Notes: generated by a model from the sequence alone, not told the origin. 64,000 bases of DNA from an uncultured Bacteroidales bacterium (GCA_900320185.1 ONRD01000001.1:62001-126000), one strand, 5' to 3'. Shown: positions 51,815 through 61,639, counted from the stretch's first letter. Made by a program: numbers and translations.

Positions 51815-52765
51815 ATGAAGAAATACACTGATAAAGGAAAGAAAGACACGCGCAGCGGTTTCGGAGCAGGCCTTTTCGAAGCCGGACAAGCTGACAGCAG
51901 GGTCGTAGCGCTGACCGCCGACCTCAAGGGATCGCTCAAGATGGACCAGTTCGCCGCAGCCTTCCCCGAGAGATACTTCGAGTGCGGAATCGCCGAGGCC
52001 AACATGATCGGCGTCGCCGCCGGTATGGCAATCGCCGGGAAGGTTCCCTTCGTGGGATCCTTCGCCGAATTCGTGACCGGACGTGTCTACGACCAGGTCA
52101 GGATGGAGGTCTGCTACGGCGAGACCAATGTCAAGATCGCTTCCTCCCATGCAGGAATCACCCTCGGAGAGGACGGAGCGACCCACCAGACGATGGAGGA
52201 CATCGCCCTCATGAGGGCCCTCCCGAACATGGTCGTCATCAACCCTTGCGACTGGACACAGACAAAGAACGCCACCATCGCCGCCGCCAAGTACGACGGT
52301 CCTGTCTACCTCCGTTTCGGAAGGCCGAAGGTAGCCGACTTCATGCCCGACGAGCCCTTCGAGATCGGGAAAGCCTATGTCCTCAACGAGGGTAAGGATG
52401 TCACCATATTCGCTACCGGACACATGGTCTGGGAGGCTCTCAACGCTGCCGAGGCCCTGGAGGCTGAAGGAATATGCGCCGAGGTGGTCGACGTCGCAAC
52501 CATCAAGCCCTTGGACACCGCCACCGTCATCACTTCCATCAAGAAGACCGGATGCGCGGTAGTCGCGGAGGAGCACAACATGGCAGGCGGACTCGGCGAG
52601 CTGATCGCCGGCGTACTGGCCGCTTCCTGCCCCAGGCCCCTTGAATACATCAACGGCAAGGACCGCTTCGGACAGAGCGGGACTCCCGCCGAACTCCTCG
52701 CAGCCTACGGCATGGACGCCCTCCACATCGCAGAGGCCGCCAGGAAGGCGATCGGAAGGAAATAA
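51815..52765 (+). CDS. Transketolase, C-terminal subunit
   Basis: 316 residues: pyrimidine-binding domain (VVALTADLKGSLKMDQFAAA, ERYFECGIAEANMIGVAAGM, the ThDP-activating Glu in GIAEAN) and transketolase C-terminal domain (DVTIFATGHMVWEALNAAEA, EEHNMAGGLGELIAGVLA). Works as complex with the N-terminal subunit. Followed by a terminator at 52788. Confidence 0.93.
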   Translation: MKKYTDKGKKDTRSGFGAGLFEAGQADSRVVALTADLKGSLKMDQFAAAFPERYFECGIAEANMIGVAAGMAIAGKVPFVGSFAEFVTGRVYDQVRMEVCYGETNVKIASSHAGITLGEDGATHQTMEDIALMRALPNMVVINPCDWTQTKNATIAAAKYDGPVYLRFGRPKVADFMPDEPFEIGKAYVLNEGKDVTIFATGHMVWEALNAAEALEAEGICAEVVDVATIKPLDTATVITSIKKTGCAVVAEEHNMAGGLGELIAGVLAASCPRPLEYINGKDRFGQSGTPAELLAAYGMDALHIAEAARKAIGRK

Positions 52766-52787
52766 GGCCTACCCCCTAAAAAAACAG

Positions 52788-52826
52788 AAAAACCTCAGGA
52801 GACGTTTCCGTTTCTTGAGGTTTTTT
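52788..52826 (+). terminator. Intrinsic terminator of transketolase operon
   Basis: AAAAACCTCA pairs with TGAGGTTTTT, 18-base loop, followed by further T. 22 bp past the stop. Confidence 0.8.
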
Positions 52827-52873
52827 CCGTTTGGCATGGTTATCTTGCGCCCCGGACAAATACCGTCAGGCCG

Positions 52874-53560
52874 ATGAAGATGAAAGAAATGTGCGCGGAA
52901 GAAAGGCCGCGGGAGAAGATGCTCGCCAAAGGAGCAGGAGCGATGAGCAACGCAGAGCTCCTTGCGATCCTGATCGGGTCCGGCACCCGCAACGGCAACG
53001 TACTGGAAGTAGCGAACAGGATGCTGCTGAAAGCCGGAGGCAGGCTCTCGGGCATTGCCGGGATGAGCCACGAGGACATGCAGCAGCTCGAAGGGATAGG
53101 CACGGGCAGGTATTCAGTGATCGCCGCAGCCTTCGAACTGGGCAGGAGATGCACCCTGGAGGATCCCGGGATCGAGAAAGTGCCGGTGGTGGATGCCTCC
53201 ATAGTGTACAGGATGATGATCCCACGGATGAAAGGTCTCCTGCATGAAGAACTCTGGGCCGTATTCCTGAACAGGGCGAACTATGTCCTCAAAAAAGAAA
53301 TGCTCACGAAAGGCGGGCTGACAGCTACCGTGATGGACCAGAAGATGATAGTGAAAAAGGCCCTCGACCTGCACGCCAGCTCTGTGATCCTGGTACACAA
53401 CCATCCTTCCGGAGACCCCAGGCCGGGAAGCGCCGACATGTCCCAGACAAGGCTGGTGAGGAAGGCTTGCCAGAGCATGGACATCCTGCTGCTGGACCAC
53501 GTCATAGTCTGCGACGACTCCTTCTATTCTTTTGCCGACGAAAGGGTGGTGACGGCGTGA
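52874..53560 (+). CDS. radC: RadC family JAB/MPN-domain protein
   Basis: 228 residues. N-terminal helix-hairpin-helix (ERPREKMLAKGAGAMSNAEL, LLAILIGSGTRN, LEGIGTGRYSVIAAAFELGR) and a C-terminal JAB domain with the metal motif ILVHNHPSGDPRPGSADMSQ and LLLDHVIVCDDSFYSFAD. Historically tied to DNA repair, but its activity is unproven. Full-length and apparently intact. Confidence 0.93.
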   Translation: MKMKEMCAEERPREKMLAKGAGAMSNAELLAILIGSGTRNGNVLEVANRMLLKAGGRLSGIAGMSHEDMQQLEGIGTGRYSVIAAAFELGRRCTLEDPGIEKVPVVDASIVYRMMIPRMKGLLHEELWAVFLNRANYVLKKEMLTKGGLTATVMDQKMIVKKALDLHASSVILVHNHPSGDPRPGSADMSQTRLVRKACQSMDILLLDHVIVCDDSFYSFADERVVTA

Positions 53561-53589
53561 CGGCACGGCGGGAGCGGGAGCGGGAAAAT

Positions 53590-53637
53590 TTGCTTGTCTG
53601 GAAATAAATGATTAGTTTTGATTTCCGGAACAAGCAA
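53590..53637. promoter_or_regulatory. Inverted repeat spanning the upp promoter
   Basis: TTGCTTGTCTGGAAAT (53590-53605) is nearly complementary to ATTTCCGGAACAAGCAA (53621-53637), with a TAGTTTTG -7 box (53613-53620) in the 15-base centre. An operator around the promoter is likely; a hairpin ending radC transcripts is the alternative. Confidence 0.55.
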
Positions 53638-53646
53638 GAAAAAACC

Positions 53647-54300
53647 ATGAAAGTCATCAACCTAGGAGAGACCGACTCGGTCCTTGGAAACATAGTCGCA
53701 CAGATGCGCGACAAGACCATCCAGAAAGACAGCCTCCGTTTCCGGTTCAACCTCAGGAGGCTGGGACAGATCTTCGGCTACGAACTGAGCAAGACGCTCA
53801 CCTTCACCCCCAAGGAAGTGCCTACTCCCCTGGCGACGGCTACCGTCCGGACATGCGACGACAAGGTCGTTGCGGCGACCATCCTCCGGGCGGGCCTTCC
53901 GCTCCACGAAGGCATCCTGGAGATATTCGACAACGCTGAAAGCGCTTTCATCGCCGCCTATCGGAAATATGACAAGGGCGACGACTTCCATATCAACATA
54001 GAATACTGTTCCTGTCCCTCCCTGGAGGGGAAAACCCTTATCCTGTCCGACACCCTCCTGGCAACCGGCGCCTCGATAGAGATCTCCTACCGGAAGGTGC
54101 TCGATGACGGCGGCGAACCTTTGTTCACGCACTTCGTGTGCCCTATAGCCAGCGTCTACGCCATAGAATATCTCCAGAAGAGAATGCCCGAAAAGACCTG
54201 CCTGTGGACGGCGGCGATCGACGAGGAGCTTACGAGCAAATCCTACATCGTCCCAGGACTGGGAGATGCAGGAGACCTTGCCTACGGCGACAAACTGTAA
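53647..54300 (+). CDS. upp: Uracil phosphoribosyltransferase
   Basis: 217 residues from ATG 53647 (MKVINLGETDSVLGNIVAQM); the frame opens earlier but across the promoter. PRPP motif LILSDTLLATGASIEISY, a Bacteroidota variant of DPMLATGG, and the uracil-site end ELTSKSYIVPGLGDAGDLAY. Salvages uracil to UMP. Confidence 0.92.
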   Translation: MKVINLGETDSVLGNIVAQMRDKTIQKDSLRFRFNLRRLGQIFGYELSKTLTFTPKEVPTPLATATVRTCDDKVVAATILRAGLPLHEGILEIFDNAESAFIAAYRKYDKGDDFHINIEYCSCPSLEGKTLILSDTLLATGASIEISYRKVLDDGGEPLFTHFVCPIASVYAIEYLQKRMPEKTCLWTAAIDEELTSKSYIVPGLGDAGDLAYGDKL

Positions 54301-54303
54301 AAC

Positions 54304-55764
54304 CTATAACTCCTTCCTGAGCCTGGCCTTGGGGATTCCCAGCTGGTCGCGGTACTTCGCGATCGTACGGCGGGCTACCTTGTAACCCCTTTTATTCATC
54401 TCGACGACAAGCTGGTCGTCGGTGAGCGGCCTGCGCTTGTCTTCAGCTTCCACACACTCACGGAGGGCCTTCTTGAGTTCCCTCGTCGAGACCTCGTCCC
54501 CTTCCTGGTTCTCCAGGCCTTCCGAGAAGAAATACTTGAGGGGAAGGATTCCGAAGCTGGTTTCGATGTACTTGCTGTTGACCACCCTGGAAATCGTAGA
54601 GATGTCAAAGCCGGTCTTCTCGGCGATGTCCTTGAGCACCATCGGCTTGAGGTGGGACTCGTCCCCGTCCAGGAAATAGTCGTGCTGATAGTCCAGGATC
54701 GCCTTCATGGTGCTTTCGAGGGTGTTGTGGCGCTGCTTCAGGGCCTCCACGAACCACTTGGCATTCTCCCACCTCTGCTTCACCCAGGCGGCGTCCTCCT
54801 TCTGCTTCTTGGAAGCCGTACCCTGGGCTTCGGCGATTATCTCCGCACACTTCTTGTTGATGCGGATCTCCGGGATCGTGAACCGTGGCATGGACAGCTT
54901 CAGCCCCCCTTCGTCGAGGTCGAGCTTGAAATCGGGGACGATCTGCTGGGCCTGGTCGCTGTAGGAGTCGTCTATCTGGCCTCCGGGGTAAGGGTTGAGC
55001 TTCACTATCTTGGCAAGCACCGCCCTCATGTCCTCTTCGGATATCGCCATCTTCGAGATGATCTTCTGGAAATGCTTGTTGGAGAATTCCTGGAAATAGT
55101 CGCTGATTATTGTCTTGGCGTATTTGACCGTAGGAGTCTCTTTCTGGGCTTCGAGCTGGAGCAGCAGGCACTCGCGGAGGTCGCGCGCGCCGACTCCCAC
55201 AGGTTCGAATTCCTGGATCACCTTGAGCATCGAGAGTACCTCCTCCGGGGTGGCTTGTATCCCGGCCCTGAAGGCAAGGTCGTCCACGATGCTGTCTATA
55301 TCCCTGCGAAGGTAGCCCGAACTGTCCAGGCTGCCTATCAGGAATGCCGCGATGTCGTGGTCGTGACGGGACAGGTTGCGGTAGCCCAGCTGTTCCATAA
55401 GGCTCTGGGTAAAGCTCTGCCTGACCGAGAACGTAGAGAACTGGGGACGGCTGTCGTCGTCCTTGCCGTAGTTGTTGACCCTCAGGTTGTAAGCCGGGAT
55501 GGAATCGTCGTCGTCGTCCATCTCGTCGATGGACACGTCCTTGGGGTCGTCCTGCTCTTCCTGGCCGTCCCTTTCATCCCTCTCGTCCCCGTCCTTCTCA
55601 GGAGCCGGATTGTCATCCAGCACCGGATTCTCCTCGAGTTCCTTCTTGATCTTCTGTTCGAGTTCCTGGATAGGCAGCTCGATCAGCTTGATCGTCTGGA
55701 TCTGGAGAGGGGACAGTTTCTGCACCTGCCTCTGGTCCAATGTCTGTTTGATTCCTCCTGCCAT
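54304..55764 (-). CDS. rpoN: RNA polymerase sigma-54 factor
   Basis: 486 residues. N-terminal Gln/Leu activator region (QTLDQRQVQKLSPLQIQTIK, LIELPIQELEQKIKKELEEN), an acidic stretch (DERDGQEEQDDPKDVSIDEM), the core-binding part, the HTH (KTGFDISTISRVVNSKYIET) and the RpoN box ARRTIAKYRDQLGI. It recognises -24/-12 promoters and needs an AAA+ activator, none of which is in the window. Convergent with upp. Confidence 0.96.
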   Translation of the reverse strand: MAGGIKQTLDQRQVQKLSPLQIQTIKLIELPIQELEQKIKKELEENPVLDDNPAPEKDGDERDERDGQEEQDDPKDVSIDEMDDDDDSIPAYNLRVNNYGKDDDSRPQFSTFSVRQSFTQSLMEQLGYRNLSRHDHDIAAFLIGSLDSSGYLRRDIDSIVDDLAFRAGIQATPEEVLSMLKVIQEFEPVGVGARDLRECLLLQLEAQKETPTVKYAKTIISDYFQEFSNKHFQKIISKMAISEEDMRAVLAKIVKLNPYPGGQIDDSYSDQAQQIVPDFKLDLDEGGLKLSMPRFTIPEIRINKKCAEIIAEAQGTASKKQKEDAAWVKQRWENAKWFVEALKQRHNTLESTMKAILDYQHDYFLDGDESHLKPMVLKDIAEKTGFDISTISRVVNSKYIETSFGILPLKYFFSEGLENQEGDEVSTRELKKALRECVEAEDKRRPLTDDQLVVEMNKRGYKVARRTIAKYRDQLGIPKARLRKEL

Positions 55765-55783
55765 GATACTTGTGAGCTAAGGT

Positions 55784-56299
55784 TCAATCGCCGGCAGGAC
55801 GCTTTCCGACAGCAGGATAATTGATGGATTCCTTCACTATGATCGCACCTGGGAACGCCGCCCTGACCGTCTGGAGCACCTTCAGGGCTTCGGACTTGGT
55901 CCTGAAGTCTCCGGCGACGACCTTGAAGTAGGGGTTCGAATAGGTACGGTAGGTAGGAATCCCGGGGCACATGGCCTGGAACCGTTTCTCGGCGGCTTCC
56001 GAAGACACGCGGGCACTCTGCTGGTTGTCGTTGAATATCCGGATCCGGAATCCGCTGATTCCCTTTGACGAATTTGAAGAGATGTGGCTGTTGAACGACT
56101 CCAGGATGGCCTGGGACTGGTGCACCTTGACATCTGCAGGGTCACCCTTAGCCTTTGAAGGGAGAAGCGAGAATATGCTCTTCCCGACGAAGGCCGAATC
56201 CAGGGCACCGGCAGCCGCCTTGTCCTGGGCGGCGGCGGTGAAGGTGAACACGGCAAGGGCCGTTATTGCAAGCAGCATTGATTTACTGGACATAGGCAT
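55784..56299 (-). CDS. Secreted SPOR-domain protein
   Basis: 171 residues with signal peptide (SMLLAITALAVFTFTAAAQ). Residues 90-165 read as a SPOR domain: IRIFNDNQQSARVSSEAAEK, YRTYSNPYFKVVAGDFRTKS and EALKVLQTVRAAFPGAIIVK. Likely binds peptidoglycan in the periplasm. The lipoprotein gene ends 1 bp upstream and rpoN starts 19 bp downstream. Confidence 0.75.
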   Translation of the reverse strand: MPMSSKSMLLAITALAVFTFTAAAQDKAAAGALDSAFVGKSIFSLLPSKAKGDPADVKVHQSQAILESFNSHISSNSSKGISGFRIRIFNDNQQSARVSSEAAEKRFQAMCPGIPTYRTYSNPYFKVVAGDFRTKSEALKVLQTVRAAFPGAIIVKESINYPAVGKRPAGD

Positions 56300-56300
56300 T

Positions 56301-56801
56301 TCATTTAGGACCGGAATCCTTGTTCATCATTTCCTGTATGTCAAGGCCCTTGAAACGCAGGGTCTTCCCCATCCCGTTCCGGAGCCTGACCTTGGCGGAA
56401 AGGTCAGTGGTGAAACCTTCCATGCTGCCCTTCCGGATTATCGACAGCAGCGTCGCCATCCTGACCCCGTCGCTCAGCGTGGCCGTACAGGGGACGTCAT
56501 AGACCTTCACGCAGCGGCCGTCCACTTCCACCTGCCCGGTCGTGGTGTAGGTGGCGAAATCCTCCCCGTTGTACTTGATCACGCCGTCAAGGGAAGTAAC
56601 GGTGAACGACATGGCCGGGTTGTCTATCCCGAGGGCGAGGACGGCCGACAGGGAACGGAGCCCCTGCATGGAATACGACTCCAGTCCGCAGGACGTCACC
56701 TTGATGTCCTTCACCTTCCTGAGCGAAGAGCATCCGGAGAACAAGCATGCCAGGAGCGCCGCGGCGGCCAGGCAGACGAGAGTCTTTCCGTATGATTTCA
56801 T
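56301..56801 (-). CDS. Lipoprotein with LEA2-like beta domain
   Basis: 166 residues from ATG 56801 (ATG 56810 also possible); further in-frame Met codons upstream lie beyond the promoter at 56837-56830. Lipobox LFSGC (Cys24). The rest is a beta-sandwich-like stretch: LRSLSAVLALGIDNPAMSFT, VTSLDGVIKYNGEDFATYTT, a pattern close to late-embryogenesis-abundant type 2 domains (ideally placed IxNP). Function unknown. Heads a unit with the SPOR protein. Confidence 0.65.
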   Translation of the reverse strand: MKSYGKTLVCLAAAALLACLFSGCSSLRKVKDIKVTSCGLESYSMQGLRSLSAVLALGIDNPAMSFTVTSLDGVIKYNGEDFATYTTTGQVEVDGRCVKVYDVPCTATLSDGVRMATLLSIIRKGSMEGFTTDLSAKVRLRNGMGKTLRFKGLDIQEMMNKDSGPK

Positions 56802-56829
56802 TCTACACATGTTTTCCTTCCCAATCGCA

Positions 56830-56875
56830 CAAAGATAGGAAAAAATACTTATTCGCTGAAAAATCCATATATTTG
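56830..56875. promoter_or_regulatory. Divergent promoters, lipoprotein and miaB
   Basis: TATCTTTG on the minus strand (56837-56830) and TATATTTG on the plus strand (56868-56875), 30 bp apart, facing the lipoprotein and miaB respectively. They also settle the lipoprotein start. Confidence 0.6.
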
Positions 56876-56931
56876 TAAGACAGGAAGACGTCTGCCCGAC
56901 GTTTTCATCACGACAAACAAGACAATGGACA

Positions 56932-58251
56932 ATGGCCGGGAAACTATACATTGAGACATACGGGTGCCAGATGAACGTCAGCGACACCGAAGTGATTTTC
57001 TCCATCCTCGGGAAGGAAGGCTACCAGAGGACCGCTTCGATGGAAGAGGCCGACGTGATACTGGCCAACACCTGCTCGGTCAGGGACAATGCCGAGCAGC
57101 GGATATGGGGAAGGATCGAACTGTTCCACAAGCAGAAACAGATCCGCAAGGACGTAATCGTCGGGATCGTCGGCTGCATGGCGGAGAGGCTCAAGGACAA
57201 GCTGATCGAGACCGGCAAGGTGGACCTTGTCGCAGGACCTGACTCATACAGGTCGCTCCCCAGGCTCCTGCGGGACATCGCCCCGGACAAGCCCCAGATA
57301 GACGTGCTGCTTTCCCATGAAGAGACCTACGCCGACATCGTGCCGGTAAGGACGGACCGGGCCGGAGTCTCCGCCTTCATCTCCATAATGAGGGGCTGTA
57401 ACAATGTCTGTTCCTACTGCGTCGTCCCCTACACCAGGGGAGCCGAAAGGAGCAGGGACCCGGAAACCATCGTGGCCGAAGCCAGGGACGTGTTCGCCAA
57501 AGGTTACAGGGAAGTCACCCTCCTGGGGCAGAACGTGGATTCCTACCATTGGAAATGTCCGGAGAACAGCGTGACCTTCCCCGAACTCCTCGAAATGGTG
57601 GCCCGGATCAGTCCGGAACTGAGGGTCAGGTTCGCCACCAACCACCCCAAGGACATCAGCGACGCCCTCATCGAGACCATGGCCAGGTACGGGAACATCT
57701 GCCGCCACATCCACCTGCCGGTACAGTCGGGGAGCAACCGTCTCCTGGAAAAGATGAGGAGGCGCTACACAAGGGAATGGTTCCTTGAAAGGGTGGCCAG
57801 GATCAGGGAGATACTTCCCGACTGCTGCATCACCACAGACGTGATCGCCGGATTCTGCTCCGAGACCGAAGAGGACCACCAGGACACCCTGGCGATATTC
57901 AGCGAGGCCAGGTTCGACTACGCCTACATGTTCTGCTACTCCGAGAGGCCCGGCACCCTGGCGTCCAGGCACTATCCCGACGATGTCCCCCAGGAAGTCA
58001 AGACCAGGAGACTCAACGAGATAATAGCCCTCCAGAACAAGCTCAGCCTGGAAAGCAACCTCGCAGACATAGGAAAGACGTTCACCGTCCTGGTCGAAGG
58101 GCCTTCCAGGAAGAGCGGGGAAGAACTCTGCGGCAGGACTCCAGGCAACAAGACGTGCGTTTGGCGCGACACCGGACAAAAGCCTGGGGAATATGCCAGG
58201 ATCAAGATAACCTCCTGCACGTCGGCCACCCTCCTCGGAGAGGCGGTCTGA
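56932..58251 (+). CDS. miaB: tRNA-2-methylthio-N6-dimethylallyladenosine synthase
   Basis: 439 residues. MTTase domain with YIETYGCQMNVSDTEVI, LANTCSVRDNAEQRIWGRI and IVGCMAERL (three cluster-binding Cys), radical-SAM motif MRGCNNVCSYCVVPYTRGAE (CxxxCxxC) and a C-terminal TRAM domain (about 375-435). Adds a methylthio group to A37 of tRNAs that read UNN codons. Followed after 24 bp by glpK. Confidence 0.94.
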   Translation: MAGKLYIETYGCQMNVSDTEVIFSILGKEGYQRTASMEEADVILANTCSVRDNAEQRIWGRIELFHKQKQIRKDVIVGIVGCMAERLKDKLIETGKVDLVAGPDSYRSLPRLLRDIAPDKPQIDVLLSHEETYADIVPVRTDRAGVSAFISIMRGCNNVCSYCVVPYTRGAERSRDPETIVAEARDVFAKGYREVTLLGQNVDSYHWKCPENSVTFPELLEMVARISPELRVRFATNHPKDISDALIETMARYGNICRHIHLPVQSGSNRLLEKMRRRYTREWFLERVARIREILPDCCITTDVIAGFCSETEEDHQDTLAIFSEARFDYAYMFCYSERPGTLASRHYPDDVPQEVKTRRLNEIIALQNKLSLESNLADIGKTFTVLVEGPSRKSGEELCGRTPGNKTCVWRDTGQKPGEYARIKITSCTSATLLGEAV

Positions 58252-58275
58252 CGGCATAATCAATAACACACCGAT

Positions 58276-59763
58276 ATGAGCAGCTACATACTTGCACTGG
58301 ACCAGGGAACCAGCAGTTCCAGGGCGATAGTGTTCAACCATGACGGAGACACAGTGGCCGTCGCCCAGAGAGAATTCACCCAGCATTTCCCGGCACCGGG
58401 GATGGTGGAACACGACCCCAGGGAAATCTGGTCCTCACAGGCCGGAGTGATGGCCGAGGCGATCGCCGCCGCCGGCCTCGCCCCTTCGGACATCGCCGCC
58501 ATCGGAATCACCAACCAGCGTGAGACAACGATCGTCTGGGACGCCGAGACCGGAGAGCCGGTATACAACGCGATAGTGTGGCAGGACAGAAGGACTTCCG
58601 ACTACTGCCTCAGCCTGAAAGGGCAAGGACTCACCGACATGATCCGCAGGAAGACGGGCCTCATCATAGATGCCTACTTCAGCGGGACCAAGATCAGATG
58701 GATCCTGGAGAACGTTCCCGGAGCCAGGCGGAAGGCCGAAGCGGGGAAGCTCCGTTTCGGAACCGTGGACTCATGGCTCGTCTGGAACCTGACCAAGGGC
58801 CGCACCCATGTCACCGACGTGAGCAACGCCTCCCGCACCATGCTGTTCAACATCAACACCCTGCAGTGGGACGACGAACTCCTGGACCTGCTCGGGATTC
58901 CCGCATCCATGATGCCGAAGGTGTGTTCCTCCAGCGAAGTCTATGGCTGCACCGCCGAGGGCATAACCGCCAGGAGCATTCCCATCGCCGGGATCGCCGG
59001 AGACCAGCAGGCCGCCCTCTTCGGGCAGATGTGCACCGAGCCGGGTTCCGTGAAGAACACCTACGGTACCGGATGCTTCCTGCTGATGAACACCGGCAGC
59101 GAGCCCATCCTCTCCAGGAACAACCTGCTGACTACGGTGGCCTGGAAGATAGGCGACCGGGTGGACTACGCCCTCGAAGGAAGCATATTCGTAGGCGGAT
59201 CGGTCATACAGTGGCTTCGTGACGGACTGGGAATCATCCGCAGTTCCTCCGAGGTCGAGGCCCTGGCCAGGACAGTCGCCGACAACGGCGGAGTGTATTT
59301 CGTCCCGGCCTTGACCGGCATGGGCGCCCCATACTGGGACCAGTACGCCAAGGGTGGCATTCACGGGATAACCCGGGGCACCACAGCCGGCCACATAGCC
59401 CGCGCCGCCCTGGAAGGGATCGCATTCCAGACCATGGACATCGTCAAGGCCATGGAAAAGGACGCAGGAGTCACCCTTTCCGAACTGAAAGTCGACGGAG
59501 GGGCCTCCAGGAACAACCTGATGATGCAGTTCCAGGCGGACATCCTCGGCACAAGGGTCATCCGCCCCAAGGTAACCGAAACCACCGCGAAGGGAGCATG
59601 CTACCTGGCGGGTCTCGCAACCGGATTCTGGGACAGCATCGACCAGATCAAGAGCCAGTGGCAGGCAGAGAGGACCTTTGCCCCGGCGGCGGACGAAGCG
59701 ACGGTGGCGCTCCTGAAAAAGGGCTGGGCGGATGCCATAGGAAGGACGATAAACAATCTTTAG
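58276..59763 (+). CDS. glpK: Glycerol kinase
   Basis: 495 residues, FGGY family. [69 protein letters not shown] and the signature [20 protein letters not shown] with [20 protein letters not shown]. Phosphorylates glycerol with ATP. glpF starts 4 bp later. Confidence 0.97.
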   Translation: MSSYILALDQGTSSSRAIVFNHDGDTVAVAQREFTQHFPAPGMVEHDPREIWSSQAGVMAEAIAAAGLAPSDIAAIGITNQRETTIVWDAETGEPVYNAIVWQDRRTSDYCLSLKGQGLTDMIRRKTGLIIDAYFSGTKIRWILENVPGARRKAEAGKLRFGTVDSWLVWNLTKGRTHVTDVSNASRTMLFNINTLQWDDELLDLLGIPASMMPKVCSSSEVYGCTAEGITARSIPIAGIAGDQQAALFGQMCTEPGSVKNTYGTGCFLLMNTGSEPILSRNNLLTTVAWKIGDRVDYALEGSIFVGGSVIQWLRDGLGIIRSSSEVEALARTVADNGGVYFVPALTGMGAPYWDQYAKGGIHGITRGTTAGHIARAALEGIAFQTMDIVKAMEKDAGVTLSELKVDGGASRNNLMMQFQADILGTRVIRPKVTETTAKGACYLAGLATGFWDSIDQIKSQWQAERTFAPAADEATVALLKKGWADAIGRTINNL

Positions 59764-59767
59764 GAAT

Positions 59768-60493
59768 ATGCTTACAAAATGTGTTTTCGAATTCCTTGGG
59801 ACCCTCATACTGGTTCTCATGGGAGACGGCGTGTGCGCAGGATGCACCCTTGAGAAATCAAAGGCGAAGGGCGCCGGCTGGGTCGTCATCACCCTGGCGT
59901 GGGGCTTCGCCGTGATGTGCGGAGTCTTCGTAGCGGGCCCCCACACGGGAGCCCACCTCAACCCTGCCGTAACCCTCGGACTGGCAGTCGCAGGCAGCTT
60001 CCCTTGGGCAGAAGTGCTCCCTTACTGCATCGCGCAGATGCTGGGCGGCTTTGCCGGAGCCTTCCTGGTCTACCTTTTCTACATCGACCATTACAAGGCT
60101 TCAACCGGAAATCCCGACGGGATCCTCGGCACCTTCTGCACCGCTCCTGCAATCGAGCACAAGGCCGTGAACTTCTTCAGCGAGATGCTGGCCACCTTCG
60201 TACTGGTGTTCCTCATCCTCTGCATCGGAAGCAAGGGCAACACTCCGCAGGTCGGACTTGGCAGCGTCGGCGCCTTCCCTGTGACCGCCATCATCATGGC
60301 CTTGGGAATGTCGCTCGGAGGCACGACAGGCTACGCCATGAATCCCGCCAGGGACCTGAGCCCGCGCTGCGTCCATGCACTGATCCCCCTGAAAGGCAAA
60401 CGCGACAGCGACTGGGGCTACAGCTGGGTTCCGGTAGCCGGCCCCCTGGCCGGAGGAGTCCTCGCCGCAGGACTGTACCTCCTGGTATTCTGA
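59768..60493 (+). CDS. glpF: Glycerol facilitator (MIP family)
   Basis: 241 residues, six membrane segments, and both NPA boxes: GAHLNPAVTLGLAVAG and YAMNPARDLSPR. The Asp after the second box (NPARD) marks an aquaglyceroporin. Lets glycerol into the cell for GlpK. Confidence 0.95.
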   Translation: MLTKCVFEFLGTLILVLMGDGVCAGCTLEKSKAKGAGWVVITLAWGFAVMCGVFVAGPHTGAHLNPAVTLGLAVAGSFPWAEVLPYCIAQMLGGFAGAFLVYLFYIDHYKASTGNPDGILGTFCTAPAIEHKAVNFFSEMLATFVLVFLILCIGSKGNTPQVGLGSVGAFPVTAIIMALGMSLGGTTGYAMNPARDLSPRCVHALIPLKGKRDSDWGYSWVPVAGPLAGGVLAAGLYLLVF

Positions 60494-60763
60494 CAGAAAT
60501 ATCCCGCGACCCTGGTTTGAAGGTGCCGCAACCTCCTTCAAGGAGCAAGGTGGAGGAACGCCTCAAGGAAGGCGTGCCCACCCTCGGGCACGTCAGAGGG
60601 AAGGACCCGGCGGATACGAGTTATCGCGAAGCGATGACGAAGGAGACGCCGGGAGGGATGGAGTGAGCGGCAGCGAACGGAACCTTCAGGGGGCGTTCCT
60701 CCGCCGACGGGGTGCAGGCATGCGGGAGTCGCCTTAAGGAAAGAGAGCCCACCCCCGGGCACG
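60494..60763. repeat. Intergenic region with direct repeat and palindromes
   Basis: 270 bases between glpF and the AraC gene without a convincing gene. GCCCACCCTCGGGCACGTCA at 60576-60595 recurs as GCCCACCCCCGGGCACGTCA at 60747-60766, with the preceding AAGGAA also shared; the second copy runs into the end of the AraC gene. A palindrome ATCGC-GAA-GCGAT lies between. Looks like a REP-type intergenic repeat. Confidence 0.5.
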
Positions 60764-61639
60764 TCACTTCCGCTCCCTCAGTTCCCTGGGGGTAAGGCCG
60801 GTGTTGTGCTTGACGTACTTGCCGAAGAATGAAGTGTTCGCAAAACCGGTGAGTTCCGCGATTTCCTTGATGGAACGGTCGGTTTCCTGGAGGTAATAGG
60901 TGATGTCGGCCAGGGTGTAGCTGCGGATCCATTCCGATGCAGTCTTCCCCGAGTGCTTCTTGCAGACAAACGTAAGGTACTTGGGGGATATGCAGAGCTT
61001 CCCGGCGTAATAGGACTTCGGAAGGTGCTTGACCCTGCTGTTCTGGAGCAGGTCGATGAATCTCTGGAAGATATTGTCCCCGCTGCCTGTGCCGATACGG
61101 TCCTGCTGCTCCGTCAGGAAGATGCAGCATATCCCTGTAAGGGCGCCCTTGACCATCTCCCTGAGCAGGTCCTTCTTCAAGGCCAGGTCGCTGTCCGGCA
61201 TCTCGTAGCAGACCTTTGCAAGGTCATAGGCCTTTGAAGCGAACTCCATCTCCCGGTCGTTCATCCTGCGGATCTTGATGTCCCCGGAATAGACAGCACG
61301 GTTCCATATGCCTATGTAGGGACGGAGGAAAGTCTGGATGCCCTTGTTGGTTATGCAGAGCGCCCTGCACTCGAATTCCGGGCTCACCATGATATCGGTC
61401 GGGATGACTCCCGGAGGGCATATGACGAAATCTTTCTTCTGCATCTCCAGGACCTTCCCGCCGACGCTTGCGGTCAGTTTCCCGGCGGTGCACAGGACCA
61501 GGACGTTCATGTCTATCAGCCGCGAATCCAGGGCATCCAGCTGGCGGACGCTTTCAATGAACTTGAAATCGTCGTCAGAATAACCGGTAAGCTCCTTGAG
61601 CATTGAAGTCAACGCCAGATCTTTCTCTGTTTCAGCCAT
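60764..61639 (-). CDS. AraC family transcription regulator
   Basis: 291 residues. N-terminal cupin-like sensor (about 30-130), C-terminal double HTH: SPKYLTFVCKKHSGKTASEW, IKEIAELTGFANTSFFGKYV and KHNTGLTPRELRERK. It lies between glpF and the GH3-esterase gene and may control either. Intact, unlike the split regulator at the island. Confidence 0.88.
   Translation of the reverse strand: MAETEKDLALTSMLKELTGYSDDDFKFIESVRQLDALDSRLIDMNVLVLCTAGKLTASVGGKVLEMQKKDFVICPPGVIPTDIMVSPEFECRALCITNKGIQTFLRPYIGIWNRAVYSGDIKIRRMNDREMEFASKAYDLAKVCYEMPDSDLALKKDLLREMVKGALTGICCIFLTEQQDRIGTGSGDNIFQRFIDLLQNSRVKHLPKSYYAGKLCISPKYLTFVCKKHSGKTASEWIRSYTLADITYYLQETDRSIKEIAELTGFANTSFFGKYVKHNTGLTPRELRERK

Noticed and set aside
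54652..55824. A 390-codon plus-strand frame opposite rpoN
   Set aside because: Antisense shadow of an intact sigma-54 gene.
56802..57005. 68-codon N-terminal extension of the lipoprotein
   Set aside because: It crosses both divergent promoters and the miaB start; the lipoprotein signal begins at 56801.
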